Of a stretch of 64,000 nucleotides of DNA, positions 13,486 through 24,901 are shown in pieces (the first letter of the stretch is position 1; the number at the start of each line of letters is the position of its first letter). Origin of the DNA: Flaccisagitta enflata (taxonomy: Eukaryota > Chaetognatha > Sagittoidea > Aphragmophora); assembly GCA_965153355.1 (NCBI GenBank), contig OZ231127.1:24738001-24802000 (forward strand). Reading direction: 5' to 3'. Position numbers and translations under genes: made by a program. A model generated the notes under the pieces. That model worked only from the letters and a program-made list of their open reading frames with translations. It was not told the DNA's origin and made no database searches.

Positions 13486-14010
13486 TTTTTAGATGCGTCT
13501 TCGCATCTCTATAAGAGGGTCTGTCCGTCCGTCCGTTGGTCCGTCCGTTACGCAAGTGAAAAAAACTGCTTTTCTCGGTTGTCATTGGCCACGGTGAGAT
13601 CCCATACTGAAACAAATGATCAACCAACATGTTTTGAGAGCCTCCTTAGTCATTTCACCCGTTTATTTGTCAGTCTGTCTCTCCGTATGATAGGTGGAAC
13701 AATATCCCTCACTATACCCAAACTGAATAAATGGAAGAGGGCCTTGTGAACCCTCACTGACTAGTTAATACGCGCACCACTCCTAGTTTTCCACAAAACA
13801 GAATCTGAAAAACATCCATTCTCATCTACCCCAAATTCAAACTGTTTACAAAAGGTAGTTAAGGGCAATTGATTGTTACCTAATTAACCAAAATTCAACA
13901 AATCACCCGAGGGTAGCATTGTTAAGAAACCATACCCTTAGAGGATAGAATCGAGGTCAATACAAGCGCAGACACAGCCCGGACGCATCGTTGCCCGGTC
14001 GGGCTTGTTT
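13486..14010 (+). mobile_element. Hairpin/(GTCC)n family, long subfamily copy A4
   Basis: It starts TTTTTAGATGCGTCTTCGCA with CTATAAGAGGGTCTGTCCG, a short (GTCC)n core, GGCCACGGTGAGATCC and TTTTGAGAGCCTCC. It ends with CCCGGACGCATCGTTGCC and CGGGCTTGTTT. Copy A5 at 17865-18164 shares all these blocks in the same order, with 300 bp instead of 525 bp. Confidence 0.7.
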
Positions 14011-14652
14011 TTCTTCACCGCCAGTCGAGACCTTTTATACCGACTTCCGTTCACGTTCTGCTGTGTTTTTTGTTTATTTAATATTCATTGTTTTTGAATG
14101 TATATACAAACACGAACGAAGTTACTAACGCCCACGGGAACACTATTAAACCAGCAAGAAATCATCAAGAATGGAGAGAGAAAATAAGGTGTCACACAAG
14201 CGAAGGAGGCCGCGTAACCCCCCTCAATATAGTTGTGGTGAATAGAATGGTTGAGGCACTCTGAGCCTTTTTTGAGGCATCATTAATGGAGTAACGAGCA
14301 AAGGTTAACCTAGATTGAGCGAACCTAATTACGCACCCCAATGGCGTTGTTCCATTTACTCTCACTCTCTATCCCTCTCTCGCTCTACCCTTTTTCTTGT
14401 CCTTGTTCTTCCATTATTCCTTTCTTCGCTTCATGCTCATGTTTTCTCTTTCGCTTCGTCTTTTCTTTTCTTTTTTTTCTTTTTTTCAATTTCATCGTTA
14501 CTTTTTTCTCAATTCTTTTCTCATTGTGTGTTGTCTATTTGTCTTCTTGATTCTCGAGCTGTCTGTTTCTCTTTGTCTCTGACACTGACTTGTTTGTATG
14601 GCCATGGTTGTTTTTTTCCTTTTTATTTCTTTTTTTCATTTTTTCTGTTTTG

Positions 14653-14654
<2 letters not shown>

Positions 14655-14707
<53 letters not shown>

Positions 14708-14807
14708 TTCTTTTTTTATTTATCTTTCCATCTTTCATTTTTCTCTTTCTTTCATGTTTTTTCTCTCTACTTCTCTTTCTCTCTTTTTCTTTTTCTTTTT
14801 GTCTTTT

Positions 14808-14882
<75 letters not shown>

Positions 14883-14915
14883 CTCTTTTCTTTCTTTCTC
14901 TCTTTTCTTTCTTTC
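14655..14915. repeat. (TTTC)n arrays before an acceptor
   Basis: Arrays at 14655-14707 and about 14805-14915 with TCTC variants lie in the last 300 bp of the intron before the exon at 14953. Confidence 0.95.
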
Positions 14916-14952
14916 CCTTTGTTGCATTCGTCCACCCCTTTCATTCATTCAG

Positions 14953-15112
14953 TTCGGCCATTTTCGGTGTAAACCAATCCTCTCGCGAGACATTTGTGTC
15001 CTCGTCTTTCACCGGTGTCATTTCCGCCGCCGATTGGTGGCGTTGGCTCGACAACGATTTTCTTGACGCCGTTTACGGTTACCAACGAAAAAACAACAAC
15101 AACAACAACAAT

Positions 15113-15152
<40 letters not shown>

Positions 15153-15269
15153 CAAACAACAACAACAACAACGGCGTATTAGGCGCCGATATTTTTGGTG
15201 GAAACGCAATGATCATCGGCGACGTTATCATGAAGCAATCCAGAGTTCTTCCCTCTTTTTGTAGAACCG
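14953..15269 (+). CDS. Polycystin-1-like exon: TOP domain start with poly-Asn insert
   Basis: The acceptor is CATTCAG and the donor ACCG|GTAAGT; it enters with one base and leaves with one. It encodes the first part of the extracellular polycystin domain: SAIFGVNQSSRETFV, ADWWRWLDNDFLDAVYGY, then about 28 residues that are almost all Asn (one Thr), then GVLGADIFGGNAMIIGDVIM and KQSRVLPSFCRTG. The WWxWLxxxFLxxxY and G-x-R-Q-like flanks fit the family; the poly-Asn run falls in a variable loop and is encoded by an AAC microsatellite. Confidence 0.8.
15091..15174 (+). repeat. Exonic (AAC)n microsatellite encoding poly-Asn
   Basis: The array is in frame within an exon that stays open and continues into conserved sequence on both sides. 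It has one ATA-type and one ACA interruption. Confidence 0.9.
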
Positions 15270-15302
15270 GTAAGTCTTTTTTTTTTATTTCTTCTTCGTT
15301 TC

Positions 15303-15827
15303 CTTCTTCTTCTTCTTCTTCTTCTTCTTCTTCTTCTTCTTCTTCTTCTTCTTCTTCTTCTTCTTCTTCTTCTTCTTCTTCTTCTTCTTCTTCTTCTTCT
15401 TCTTCTTCTTCTTCTTCTTCTTCTTCTTCTTCTTCTTCTTCTTCTTCTTCTTCTTCTTCTTCTTCTTCTTCTTCTTCTTCTTCTTTTCCATCTTCTTTTC
15501 CATCATCTTTTTCCTCTTCTTTTTCTTCTTCTTCTTCTTCTTTTTCTTCTTCTTATCCTTCTTCTTCTTTTCCTTCTTCTTCTTTTCCTTCTTCTTCTTT
15601 TCCTTCTTTTTCTTTTCCTTCTTCCTCTTTTCCTTCTTTTCCTTCTTCTTCTTCTTCTTTTTTTCTTCCTTCTTCTTCTTTTCCTTCTTTTCCTTCTTCT
15701 TCTTCTTTTCCTTCTTCTTCTTCTTTTCCTTCTTCTTCTTTTCCTTCGTCTTCTTCTTCTTCTTCTTTTTCTTTTTCTTTTTCTTTTTCTTTTTCTTTTT
15801 CTTCTTCTTCTTCTTCTTCTTCTTCTT
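15303..15827. repeat. (TTC)n trinucleotide array
   Basis: Perfect over about 15303-15485 and degenerate with TTTTCC units to 15827. It begins about 30 bp after the donor at 15270 and gives a spurious poly-Ser frame (and poly-Lys/Glu on the other strand). Confidence 0.95.
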
Positions 15828-16000
15828 CCCTTAAGCCGTCATCGGGTGATGGAACGAAACGAAAGAGACAGGAGAAACGGAGCAGCAAGCCTGTTTTTGG
15901 GTTGTTGTTGATGTTCTTTTCTCTTCTCTTGTTTCAATTTTTTACTCTTTTTGAGCATTTTTCTCGTGTACTGTTTTGGCTCCGTCTTTTTTGCCTTTAG

Positions 16001-16156
16001 TTTTTAGTCGCGGACACGCGACTCTACACCTTGCTGTGTCGGTCGGTCCGTCGGTCCGTCGGTCCGTCCGTAACATTTTTGAATCGCAAATGGTTTTTGG
16101 ATTTCCGCTCCTGCTCGACCATCCGCGACTGTCCTGCCGTGTATCCGGCCTTGTTT
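16001..16156 (+). mobile_element. Hairpin/(GTCC)n family, copy A6
   Basis: TTTTTAGTCGCGGACACGCG start, TCTACACCTTGCTGTGTCGG, a GGTCCGTC run, and a GTATCCGGCCTTGTTT end. The middle part is shortened relative to A1 and A3. Confidence 0.75.
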
Positions 16157-16581
16157 AATTTTGACGCGTTCACGCGATTTTGTTCGTCGCGATGCTGAAT
16201 CCAATTTACCCGCTCCTCATGACGATATTTTTTTTTTAAATTTTGTATTGATCGTTGGTGACTCGCACACCTTGATGTACACACAAGATCATTAAGAAAA
16301 GGTTTGGACTTAGGGACCGAAATTTTAAGCCCCCCCCTCCTAGAGCTCTCACTTTGGGTAAGTACGAATTTCTTCGTGAAGGGCTTTTTTTACGATTTCA
16401 CCAACAACCTTTCTAATTTTAGTATTAATAGGTCAATCATTCCGATTCTAGGAGGGAGCTTAAAAGAAGCCTGGAACAGGAGAGAAAATTTTGTACTTAC
16501 CAAAGATAACCACTACCCTCAATGAGCGAAGGGGGTCCCACAACCACTCCACACCTCTTACAATGGGTTATTCTGTAAATT

Positions 16582-16582
<1 letters not shown>

Positions 16583-16680
<98 letters not shown>

Positions 16681-16833
16681 GCTTGTTTTTCTTTTTCCGC
16701 CCTCGCTCTTTCTCCGCCTTTTTCCTCGAGTGAATGTTGAATGAGACAAAAAGAGAATTGTCCTTTTTTTTCCCTTTTTTTCTTGGAAAAAAGTGGGAAA
16801 TGATGGCGACGGAATAATCTCCGGTTCTCCCCA

Positions 16834-16917
<84 letters not shown>

Positions 16918-16934
16918 TCTCTCTCTCTCTCTCC
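16583..16934. repeat. Two (CT)n microsatellites
   Basis: Perfect CT arrays at 16583-16677 and 16839-16934, separated by about 160 bp. Confidence 0.95.
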
Positions 16935-17864
16935 AGCGTACCCCAACGGCATGAAAGGAAATAGAAAAAGAGTCGAAAGACAAAAGGCGAATATGAGTCT
17001 GCATTTATTAAAGTCTTGTTTGAGGGCAAAAGCAGGAGGCGGAAGCGTTGCTGCAGAACCAATCATAAAAGCCTTGAAAGCACGGATGATGAATGGATGC
17101 TTAGATGAAAGTGTAGGAAAGAATGGACGGATGAATAAATGGGAGTACGGATGGGATGAGTTTCGATTAGACAAATGGGTGAATGAGAGATAGATTGAAG
17201 CATGGAAGAATCGACGTTGTAATGTTGTTATGGAAAGAGCAAGGCCAGATATATGGCAACCTTTTCCGCGGGCGAGTGGGTAGGGGTAGTGATGTGGAAG
17301 CTTAGTCAAGCTCTTGCTCTTGCTCTTGCTTATTTACACTTTTTTTTATAAGAACCTAGTTTATAAAAACATCAAGGCTTAGAATGGTCCCAAAATTAAG
17401 AACATCGTAAGAACACATCAAGGCTTTGAATCTTGAAAAAAAAGATTTGCTTAAAGTAATATTTTAGAAAATTTATTAAAACACTTGAATTTTAGTATAA
17501 TTAAGATGATATTTTATAATTTTTAATATGAATACTGTGAAAATATCCCAAGACTTTAATGTTTAATGTTTGTTTAAACAGCATTTAATAGAAATATATT
17601 TAGTATAATTAAGTAATAGTATTTTATAAGGTTTTCTATAGTTTATTAAGTATTTTAAACTTAAAATGCTCTGAAAACGTTGAAGGTTTCATTTGTCCCT
17701 AAAAAATAAGAACATGAAGCCTTAAAAAAAAATGATGTTCTTATACAAAAAGTGTATTTCAGTTCAGGTACATTGAGGGATATTGTTCCACTTGTCATAA
17801 CGCACCCAACAGCGGCTCATGTTTTCACGCTGACAAAAAAATAGTATCTAGGGATGTTGGGTAA

Positions 17865-18164
17865 TTTTTAGATGCGTCCTCGCATCTCTATAAGAGGGTT
17901 TGTCCGTCCGTCCGTCCGTCGGTCCGTCCGTCCGTCGATCGGTCCGTCCGTTACGCCTGTGCAAAAACCGCGGTTTTTGGCCGTTTTTGGCCACGACGAG
18001 ATCCTACACTGAATCTACTGCGAGACAAACATGATTTGAGAGCCTCCATTACTACTCTTGTCGTTCCATCTGTCTGTTTGTCCATCTGTCAATCCATATG
18101 TGTCACATGATCAATATACGCAGAGACACAGTCTGGACGCATCGTTGCCAGTTCGGGCTTGTTT
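17865..18164 (+). mobile_element. Hairpin/(GTCC)n family, long subfamily copy A5
   Basis: TTTTTAGATGCGTCCTCGCA and CTATAAGAGGGTTTGTCCG, a long (GTCC)n core, GGCCACGACGAGATCCTA, and ATTTGAGAGCCTCC. It ends CTGGACGCATCGTTGCC with CGGGCTTGTTT about 80 bp before the next acceptor. Confidence 0.75.
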
Positions 18165-18243
18165 ACGTCCGACCGACCGTGGACATGAAACAGATTTTCT
18201 TTATTTCTTACCTTTCTCTTTATTTGCCTATTTATCTTCCAAG

Positions 18244-18431
18244 GTTATGTGACGATGCCTGGTTTGCGCGACGCTTCCACTTTGTGTCATCCGACTTACG
18301 CCTCGTCCTCTCTCCCGCTGAACTCGTTACTTGTCCGCGGAAGCGGCAGCGATGGTAGCGGTCGACCTAAGAGTCCCTTCGGATCCTACCTCAATTGGAC
18401 GCTTACAGACGGGAACCCGGGCGTAACGCAG
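18244..18431 (+). CDS. Polycystin-1-like exon: TOP domain, middle
   Basis: The acceptor is TTCCAAG and the donor CAG|GTGTGG. Two bases complete the split Gly codon and it ends in phase 0. It encodes VTMPGLRDASTLCHPTYASS and PFGSYLNWTLTDGNPGVTQ. The chosen frame is the only one that is open and phase compatible. A Cys near the start may pair with the Cys of the preceding exon, as in other polycystin domains (inference). Confidence 0.75.
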
Positions 18432-18518
18432 GTGTGGATGCCAACAAAAGCATTTTTTTCTTAAAACTCGGTATAAACGGCTTGCCTTTGTTAAATCTCT
18501 GTGTTCCTCCAGGCCATG

Positions 18519-18686
<168 letters not shown>

Positions 18687-18728
18687 CATTTTCATTTCTG
18701 TTTCCGAATGAATTACGATCATGCGCAT

Positions 18729-18972
<244 letters not shown>

Positions 18973-18991
18973 GTCTCTGGCGTTTTATCAG

Positions 18992-19144
18992 GGATTCTAC
19001 GGCTCTTACGTCATGGATGGTAGCGGCGGTGGCGGCGGCGACGGCAGAAGCGGCGGAGGTTATCTCTTCCAGTTTCCTCACTCCATGACAGATGCCAGAA
19101 ACCAACTGAAAGTTTTACATCATGACAATTGGATCGATCGTCAG
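18992..19144 (+). CDS. Polycystin-1-like exon: TOP domain core
   Basis: The acceptor is TTATCAG and the donor CAG|GTGCCG, phase 0-0, 51 codons. It carries GFYGSYVMDGSGGGG, GGGYLFQFP and a helix ending NWIDRQ, which correspond to the conserved G-x-Y-x-GGGY-x-x-x-L and (N/L)W(L/I)DR of the polycystin domain. A Gly-rich insert separates the two parts of the motif. Confidence 0.85.
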
Positions 19145-19752
19145 GTGCCGAGCGCAGTTTTTTATGTTTGAATGTATGTGCGTATTTGTCGCTGCTGGTA
19201 CGCAAGTGTGTCAAAAAATGAATATTGGCCGTGTGTATGCGAGTCGTGACTGCCTCAAGAGTAGTGCTTAACAAGGTCACCGTGGATGTGGTAAGGCGCA
19301 TGATGGAAAGATCGACCATAAGGGCCGAATGATTCTTGTGGCAGACTGACTGACCGACCGTGAAACGTAACGTATACCTGGATGAGGAAATTGGCAGAGG
19401 CAGAGAGCGATGGAGACACAAAAGAAAGGGAACAAGGGAGGAGCTGTGTTTTGACATTGAGCAGCGCGGCGATGTGTCGTAATATTTTTATGGCTGCGGA
19501 TGTTTGAATTGCCTGCCAAATTTTTGAAAAAATCAAAAAGGATATGAAGCTCGGAGGAAATGACAATTACAGGGCGCCTTTGTTTGAATTGGAAATGTTA
19601 GATTGAGTTTTCAAAGTTCATTTCTTGATTTACATTTTTTCTGTCCATTCGAATATCTGTCTGATGCTTTACAGCGGTGCAATGCCCTTACAATTTCCAT
19701 GTGACTAGTTTGGAGATTAAACCGTCTTTATTTGCATATATTTTCGTCGCAG

Positions 19753-19865
19753 ACGCGTGGCGTGTCGGTGTTTTTCACCTTATTTATTCCGTCATCCAAC
19801 GTGTTTACGTCAGTTCATCTCCTGGCCGAATTCCCGGCCACGGGTGGGGCTTTCACCATTGCCAG
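19753..19865 (+). CDS. Polycystin-1-like exon: TOP domain end
   Basis: The acceptor is CGTCGCAG and the donor CCAG|GTATGC; phase 0 in, two bases out. TRGVSVFFTLFIPSSNVFTS and VHLLAEFPATGGAFTIA match the TRAVFxxFTxYNxNxNLF and xxLLEFPATGG signature, the most diagnostic stretch of polycystins in this gene. Confidence 0.9.
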
Positions 19866-19965
19866 GTATGCAAACATCATCAGTTTAATGTGTTTTAAGA
19901 TATTTTATGTGCTTTAAGAATGTTTATTGGTTTTCTATTCATTTATTAACATTCTCCTTTTTTAG

Positions 19966-20101
19966 CGTGACATCGACGCGGTTGTTTCGATACGTGAGCC
20001 AATGGGAATCTCTGCTGCTCATTATAGAATTCCTGTTTCTCTTCATGTTTATGCTTCTTGTAGCCGTTCAAATTTACACCGCTTCTCTACTCGGTCCACA
20101 G
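19966..20101 (+). CDS. Polycystin-1-like exon: S2
   Basis: The acceptor is TTTTTTAG and the donor CAG|GTTGGT. One base completes a Ser codon; it ends in phase 0. TRLFRYVSQWESLLLIIEFL and the hydrophobic run that follows form S2 (TM7). The Arg-Tyr-Val start matches the family's xxxxRY(V/T) lead into S2. Confidence 0.85.
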
Positions 20102-21772
20102 GTTGGTTCGTATATTTTGAAAAAAGCAAGAACACATGACGAAATTTAAAAAAAAAAACCAAAAACAAACAGACAAACAAACAAACAAGAAAAAAAAAGA
20201 AGAAAAAAAAACCAAACGAATTAATCCATACAAATTGTAGAACTAAGGTCGAAAAGTTTGTTAAATTGTTTCCTACATGCTACTTTCAAAGAAAAGACAG
20301 ACAGACGTACAGGCAGATCTGGTACTGTGATGCGACTAAAGTGATGTGAAGTATACCGCTGCCCTTCCAACGATATGGTTATCGTTCCATTTTTCCTTTT
20401 CTCCTTCAATCGCAGTTTTTTTGTTTTGACTGTTTGGTTTTCGTGAAATGCAGATGTAATTTCTTCCAAACCATTTCCCTTTGACAACAACTCTGCTTCT
20501 ATCCTCGCCTCATATTTTTTCCTCCTCACATATGCGGTTTTTTTTGCGCGTTAAAGAAAGATCGTAGTTTTTTTTTCTGCGAAATTCCTCCTCGCATCTT
20601 TGCATTTATGGTCTGTCTCACACTCTAACTGTTGTCCAGACGATGGGACGAATTTATTTTTAAAGTCGAATAGTCAGGAAAAAAGTCGAAGTCAGTCTTC
20701 GACTTTTTGACATATTCAAGAGAAACAGGGTTTTCATTTTCTTATTAGGAAGTTGAGGGTCTCGACCGACCGATTGGTCCCTCAAACAAAATTGATAGGG
20801 TTAATAAATTCAGTAATTCTCTTTCATTTGGCGCCAAGCAGAATGCTCTATGACAAATATTTCTTGCGTCATGATTTTTTAAAGATTTATTTACGAAAAA
20901 ATCATATTGAATTTTTCTTCAATTTTTTGTGATTTCAAGTAGGATCAATAAAGGAGCATATTTATGTTTATTTGTGCATGGAAATACAAGAAAACATGTT
21001 TATGAGCATAGTTGCTCATCTGTGAGGGTGTTTTGGGGGATTCTAGCTCATTAAGCTTAATTGTTTTTATTTTAAATGTGATGAATGAATAAATATTCTG
21101 ATACATGCAAACAGATACAAAAAAGACATATCAGTGAGCATCACTGCTCATCTGTGAGGGTGTTTTCAAGCATTCTAGCTCACTTGGCTCATTTAGTTCA
21201 GTCTTTTTTTTTATATTTTTGATGGGATGAGTAGATGTTTTGATGTGAGCATGTGAATATAAGAAAGCATGTCAGTGAGCATAGCTGGTTGTCACGTCGA
21301 GTGATTTTGAGCATTTTAGCTCATCAAGCTCATTTGGCTCAGTCCTATTTTTCTCAGATTTTCAGTGCAATCAATACATACAATTGCTCTTGATTTGATC
21401 TAGTAGAAAAAAAGATTTGCAGTGACTAAAGACAAAAGCTTGGTGAAAAGTGACCAATGCTTACAACTTTTTTCTTTACGGCGACAGCCGCCATTACTGG
21501 TACCGATTAGAGGCCCAATTTAGCCGGTGATGGATCCGGCCCCCCCCCCTTTTTTTTTTTGCCGGAAACGTTGTCATGAAAATTTTTTATGGTATTTCCA
21601 TCCGTGGTACATCCAAACCACCTGAACCAGCTGAACAAAATGAATCACAAAATTCATTCTACGTTATTTCATCCAGTGTATACCATGCCATTTCCCCCTT
21701 CTCCCCGAATTCCTCGCTTGCTCCCACATCTCCCCCCCCCCCCCTCTTTTTTTTTCCTATCGCGTCACGCAG
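20102..21772 (+). other. Intron with 130-bp tandem repeats
   Basis: No exon is seen. An A-rich stretch with AACAAACA repeats follows the donor. Three diverged tandem copies of a 125-130-bp unit (see separate entry) occupy 20975-21360. Confidence 0.6.
20975..21360. repeat. Three tandem copies of a ~130-bp unit
   Basis: Each copy has a word like aagaaaacatgt, then gtgagcat, gctcatctgtgagggtgttt, cattctagctca and ggctcatttagttcagtc in the same order. The copies start near 20985, 21120 and 21245. Confidence 0.75.
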
Positions 21773-21946
21773 CGGTTTTTCCGGTCGTGGTGGCGTTGGG
21801 TGGAGTTGGTCTTTTTGCTGCTTTGCGCCTCGTATCACGTCTGCTTAGTTTATCGATTTTTTCAAACGGAATTCATCATCGAGCGGCTTCGAGTCACGCA
21901 GTACCAGGAATACGTCAATGTCAACCCGGTCGCCTACTGGGATGAG
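21773..21946 (+). CDS. Polycystin-1-like exon: S3 and S3-S4 linker
   Basis: The acceptor is GTCACGCAG and the donor GAG|GTGAGA, phase 0-0, 58 codons. RFFRSWWRWVELVFLLLCAS begins S3 (TM8), and the exon ends YQEYVNVNPVAYWDE. The YFRSFWNWLEL and FVNF-x-x-A-x-WDE phrases are standard for polycystin-1 proteins. A longer ORF in another frame at this place is a shadow. Confidence 0.9.
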
Positions 21947-22774
21947 GTGAGAATGTGACACCATTAGCGAAACGATGGGTATTTGCGATAGCTTTTGATT
22001 CCTAAACTGCATTACAAAAATAACGTTTTTAGATAACAGCCAAGCAGTTGAAATCTTTGCGGTCAGGCTCTAGCGCTGATGCTTGAACAATTCAATGCGC
22101 ATACAATAAGGCTTAAGAACAAACGTGACTGCCTACACGCCTCGAGGGAGACGGACTGACAGACACGCGCGGGCGGACGCAGTAAAATCGTGATCGCTTG
22201 AATATAGATTGGAGAGGAAAAGTGCTCATCTGGCGCTGACACGTTTAACCGCGCCCTGATGACTCGTAAGCGCCGCCTTTCCATTTCCTCTCTTACTTTC
22301 CTTCACTTTTGTCTGGTTTGGCCTTATCTTTCCGTCTTCTTCCTCCTTTGAAACCATCTCTCATTTCCCCATTTCCCTCCCGTTCTAATCAATGAAGTCA
22401 CAAGTCAATGGTCATTTTTGACAATGATGTACTTATAACAACCAGCTTTTGTTTAAGCAAACATTCAGCGCAACGAAAAATATGTTTTGATGATAAAAGA
22501 TCTTTTTCTATCTACCCGTTTTCTGTGACATTGTTCTGTTTTCCCCCCTTTTCTCATCACTTGATTATTGTGCTCCATGGCTGAAAGTGTCGATTTCTCT
22601 CTTTTTCCCCTCTTTGTCATTCCTAACAATTTAATTGAGCGCTCTGAGCACGCGTGTGTTTGCGCGGGGCATCAAGAGAAGTTAGCAGTGTGTGTATACG
22701 TCCATACCTTTTATTTTATTTTGCATTCGTCATGAAATCTAGTTTGAAATTTACCTCTTCTCGTCCATTCACAG
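21947..22774 (+). other. Intron between S3 and S4 exons
   Basis: No gene and no conspicuous repeat is seen. The sequence is unique-looking, with T-rich stretches before the acceptor. Confidence 0.6.
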
Positions 22775-23052
22775 GTCTTGCGTTCCCTGTTGGGTCTGTG
22801 CCTCTTTCTGTTCATCATGCGATCCGTGAGCCTGTTACGTCGCTTGCGAATATTTGGTCGCACCACTCGGGCCCTCTCGCGGTCAACGAAAGAAATGGCC
22901 TTCGTTGCCCTTTTGTTTTTCCTCCTGCTCGCCATTTTTGTTCAAGTCGGCCATCTTTTGTTCCCCTCCACGGAAGCTTTTTCATCCTTTGGTGCCTCAC
23001 TGGGCTCTTTGGGAGGCGCGCTCATGGGATCCTATAGCTTGGCTGACGTAGG
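22775..23052 (+). CDS. Polycystin-1-like exon: S4, S5 and pore loop
   Basis: The acceptor is TTCACAG and the donor TAGG|GTAAGA; phase 0 in, two bases out. S4 is VLRSLLGLCLFLFIMRSVS with LLRRLRIFGRTTRAL behind it (few regularly spaced basic residues). S5 is MAFVALLFFLLLAIFVQVGH. The pore region is FSSFGASLGSLGGALMGSYS, which lacks the LGDF-type filter of TRPP channels, as expected for a polycystin-1 subunit. Confidence 0.9.
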
Positions 23053-23255
23053 GTAAGATATTGAGTTTTGAACTTTTTTAACTGCCCTTAAAATTGAATT
23101 ATGATAAATGCATTGAATTAAATGGCAGTCCAATTATGGCGTAAATGCCAGAACAAATGAACGTGACGTTAAAAATGATTCATTCCTGCTAATGAGATCG
23201 TTTTTTCTTCTTGTTCTTGTTCTTCTTGTTCTTCTTGTTCTTCTTCCTCTCACAG

Positions 23256-23580
23256 GACTACCCTTGCCAATATCTACTACTCCCTGTTCCTCTTCCTCTT
23301 CTATGGCCTCGTCTTCTCCTTCTCTGTGGCCATTTTGGTCAAGCATCGACGCCGCATCGCGCGGCGTCACCGTCACCGGCTGCAACGCCGTCAACTAGGC
23401 GGCAATGTTAGCACTGATGCTATAGGACAGATGACTTCAGCTGAACAGTCTTCCAATGACGTTTGGGGCAACAGCGTCAGTGTCAAAGAAATCGGCGATT
23501 TGGCCTGGAGCAAATTTCTAGTTTGGGCTGGATTTAGACCTGTACCAGAGAGCGGAAAACCCAACGATACACTGTCTGCG
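23256..23580 (+). CDS. Polycystin-1-like exon: S6 and proximal tail
   Basis: The acceptor is CTCACAG and the donor GCG|GTACGT. One base completes a Gly codon; it ends in phase 0. S6 is TLANIYYSLFLFLFYGLVFS and the next few residues (TM11), immediately followed by a strongly basic HRRRIARRHRHRLQRR stretch. A hydrophilic segment with SKFLVWAGFRPVPESG follows. Confidence 0.85.
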
Positions 23581-23795
23581 GTACGTTTGATATATGAGTG
23601 AAAGAATGAGCGTGCGATAGATCGAGACAGAAAGATAACCAGAAAGACTAAGAAAAAAAAAAAGATTAAGAGAGACAGATAAATATAGATAGAAATACAG
23701 AGAAAGACAGACAGCGGGAAAGCCAAACTGACTGTGAGATAGAGACATATCCAGGTCCTAATTCTCTCCCCTTTTTCTCCCCCGTAACCGAACAG

Positions 23796-24176
23796 GAATT
23801 CATTTTGGCTGAGTTTGAGTTTCAAATCGACGAGCTGCTACACAAACTGGATGTGATTTCCGGTGTCGCGGCGCCTTTCTCCTCCTCGGCGCCTCCGCCG
23901 CAGCATCTCAGCTCCAACGCCGCCTTCAACAACCAATCTTCAACATCCGGCGTCGAAACAAAAGACTCCTCTGGCGTCAATTCCAAATCCGGCACTTCCT
24001 CGGATCAGCGACAACAGCAGCAACATCTGCAGCAACATCAGCAGCAGCATTTGGTGTCATCGGCGTTGAATTACGGCGTGGATGATCCTTTGGCTTACGA
24101 TCCGAATCATGATTGGACGCAACTCGTAGATTTGAACAACTTCGAAGCCGGACTCGTCGCAAATGACGATGATAAG
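23796..24176 (+). CDS. Polycystin-1-like exon: C-tail helix and Gln/His-rich linker
   Basis: The acceptor is CGAACAG and the donor AAG|GTGAGG, phase 0-0, 127 codons. EFILAEFEFQIDELLHKLD is an amphipathic helix at the place where polycystin-1 proteins have a short coiled-coil element. The remainder is Ser/Gln/His rich (QQQQHLQQHQQQHL). Confidence 0.8.
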
Positions 24177-24358
24177 GTGAGGCGTAGTGAACTTTTTAAA
24201 ATGCAGGAAAGAAAGAAAGAAAGAAAGAAGGAAAGAGATCTAGAAAGATAGGAAAAGATCTGGAGAGAAAGGACAAAAAGTGGACAGACAGGAAGAGAGC
24301 TAGAAAGAAAGGAGGAGAGCTACAAATCAAGAAACAGAGCTAGAAAGCAAGACAGAGA

Positions 24359-24359
24359 G

Positions 24360-24432
<73 letters not shown>
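24359..24432. repeat. (GA)n microsatellite
   Basis: A perfect GA array about 110 bp upstream of the next acceptor. Confidence 0.95.
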
Positions 24433-24437
<5 letters not shown>

Positions 24438-24544
24438 AATGAAAGAAAGCATTAGAAATTAGAATTGATAGCATTAGAAAAAAAACTTTGAGATTTCGCA
24501 TTTTCTAGTTTCTCATGAATCATGATCTGATTACTTTCTCTTAG

Positions 24545-24901
24545 GATTTACGGGCCGCGCTAGAATACGAAATTTTTCGGCAGCTCCAATTGGCGCCGCC
24601 TCTAGAAAGCGACCCCCATTTCATGGGCAATAGTCAGGCTTTGGATAGAAACGCCGCTCCTCTGCGACCGACGCCCCTCATCACCAACTACGATCATTCG
24701 GGTGGTGGAGGTGGCGGAGTTGGAGGCGTCGGCGGCGGAGGAGATGCCGCTGGCGAGGAGTTGCTGCAGCTGCTGGGCTTGGATCCACTCACGGCCAACT
24801 CCGCGGCTGCTACGGAACTGCTACTCGCGAATTTCTGCTCTTCCATGCAAATGGGAAATGAGAACGACGCCTTTCTAGATTCTAATGGGCAAGATGCAGA
24901 G
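24545..24901 (+). CDS. Polycystin-1-like exon: C-tail, Gly-rich
   Basis: The acceptor is CTCTTAG and the donor GAG|GTGAGT, phase 0-0, 119 codons. DLRAALEYEIFRQLQLAPP is followed by a Gly-rich run and a Leu-rich helix (EELLQLLGLDPL). It has no recognised domain. Confidence 0.75.

Larger units (their letters stand above)
15270..18243 (+). other. 3-kb intron, repeat filled
   Basis: It contains the TTC array, hairpin/(GTCC)n copies A6 and A5, CT arrays at 16583-16677 and 16839-16934, and an AT-rich stretch at about 17330-17760 with direct partial repeats of atcaaggctt and aaaaatgatg motifs. No exon is seen or required by phase. Confidence 0.6.

Noticed and set aside
15303-15827. Poly-Ser continuation of the exon at 14953
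   Set aside because: A consensus donor (GTAAGT) precedes it, and the next conserved TOP-domain segment joins in phase from 18244.
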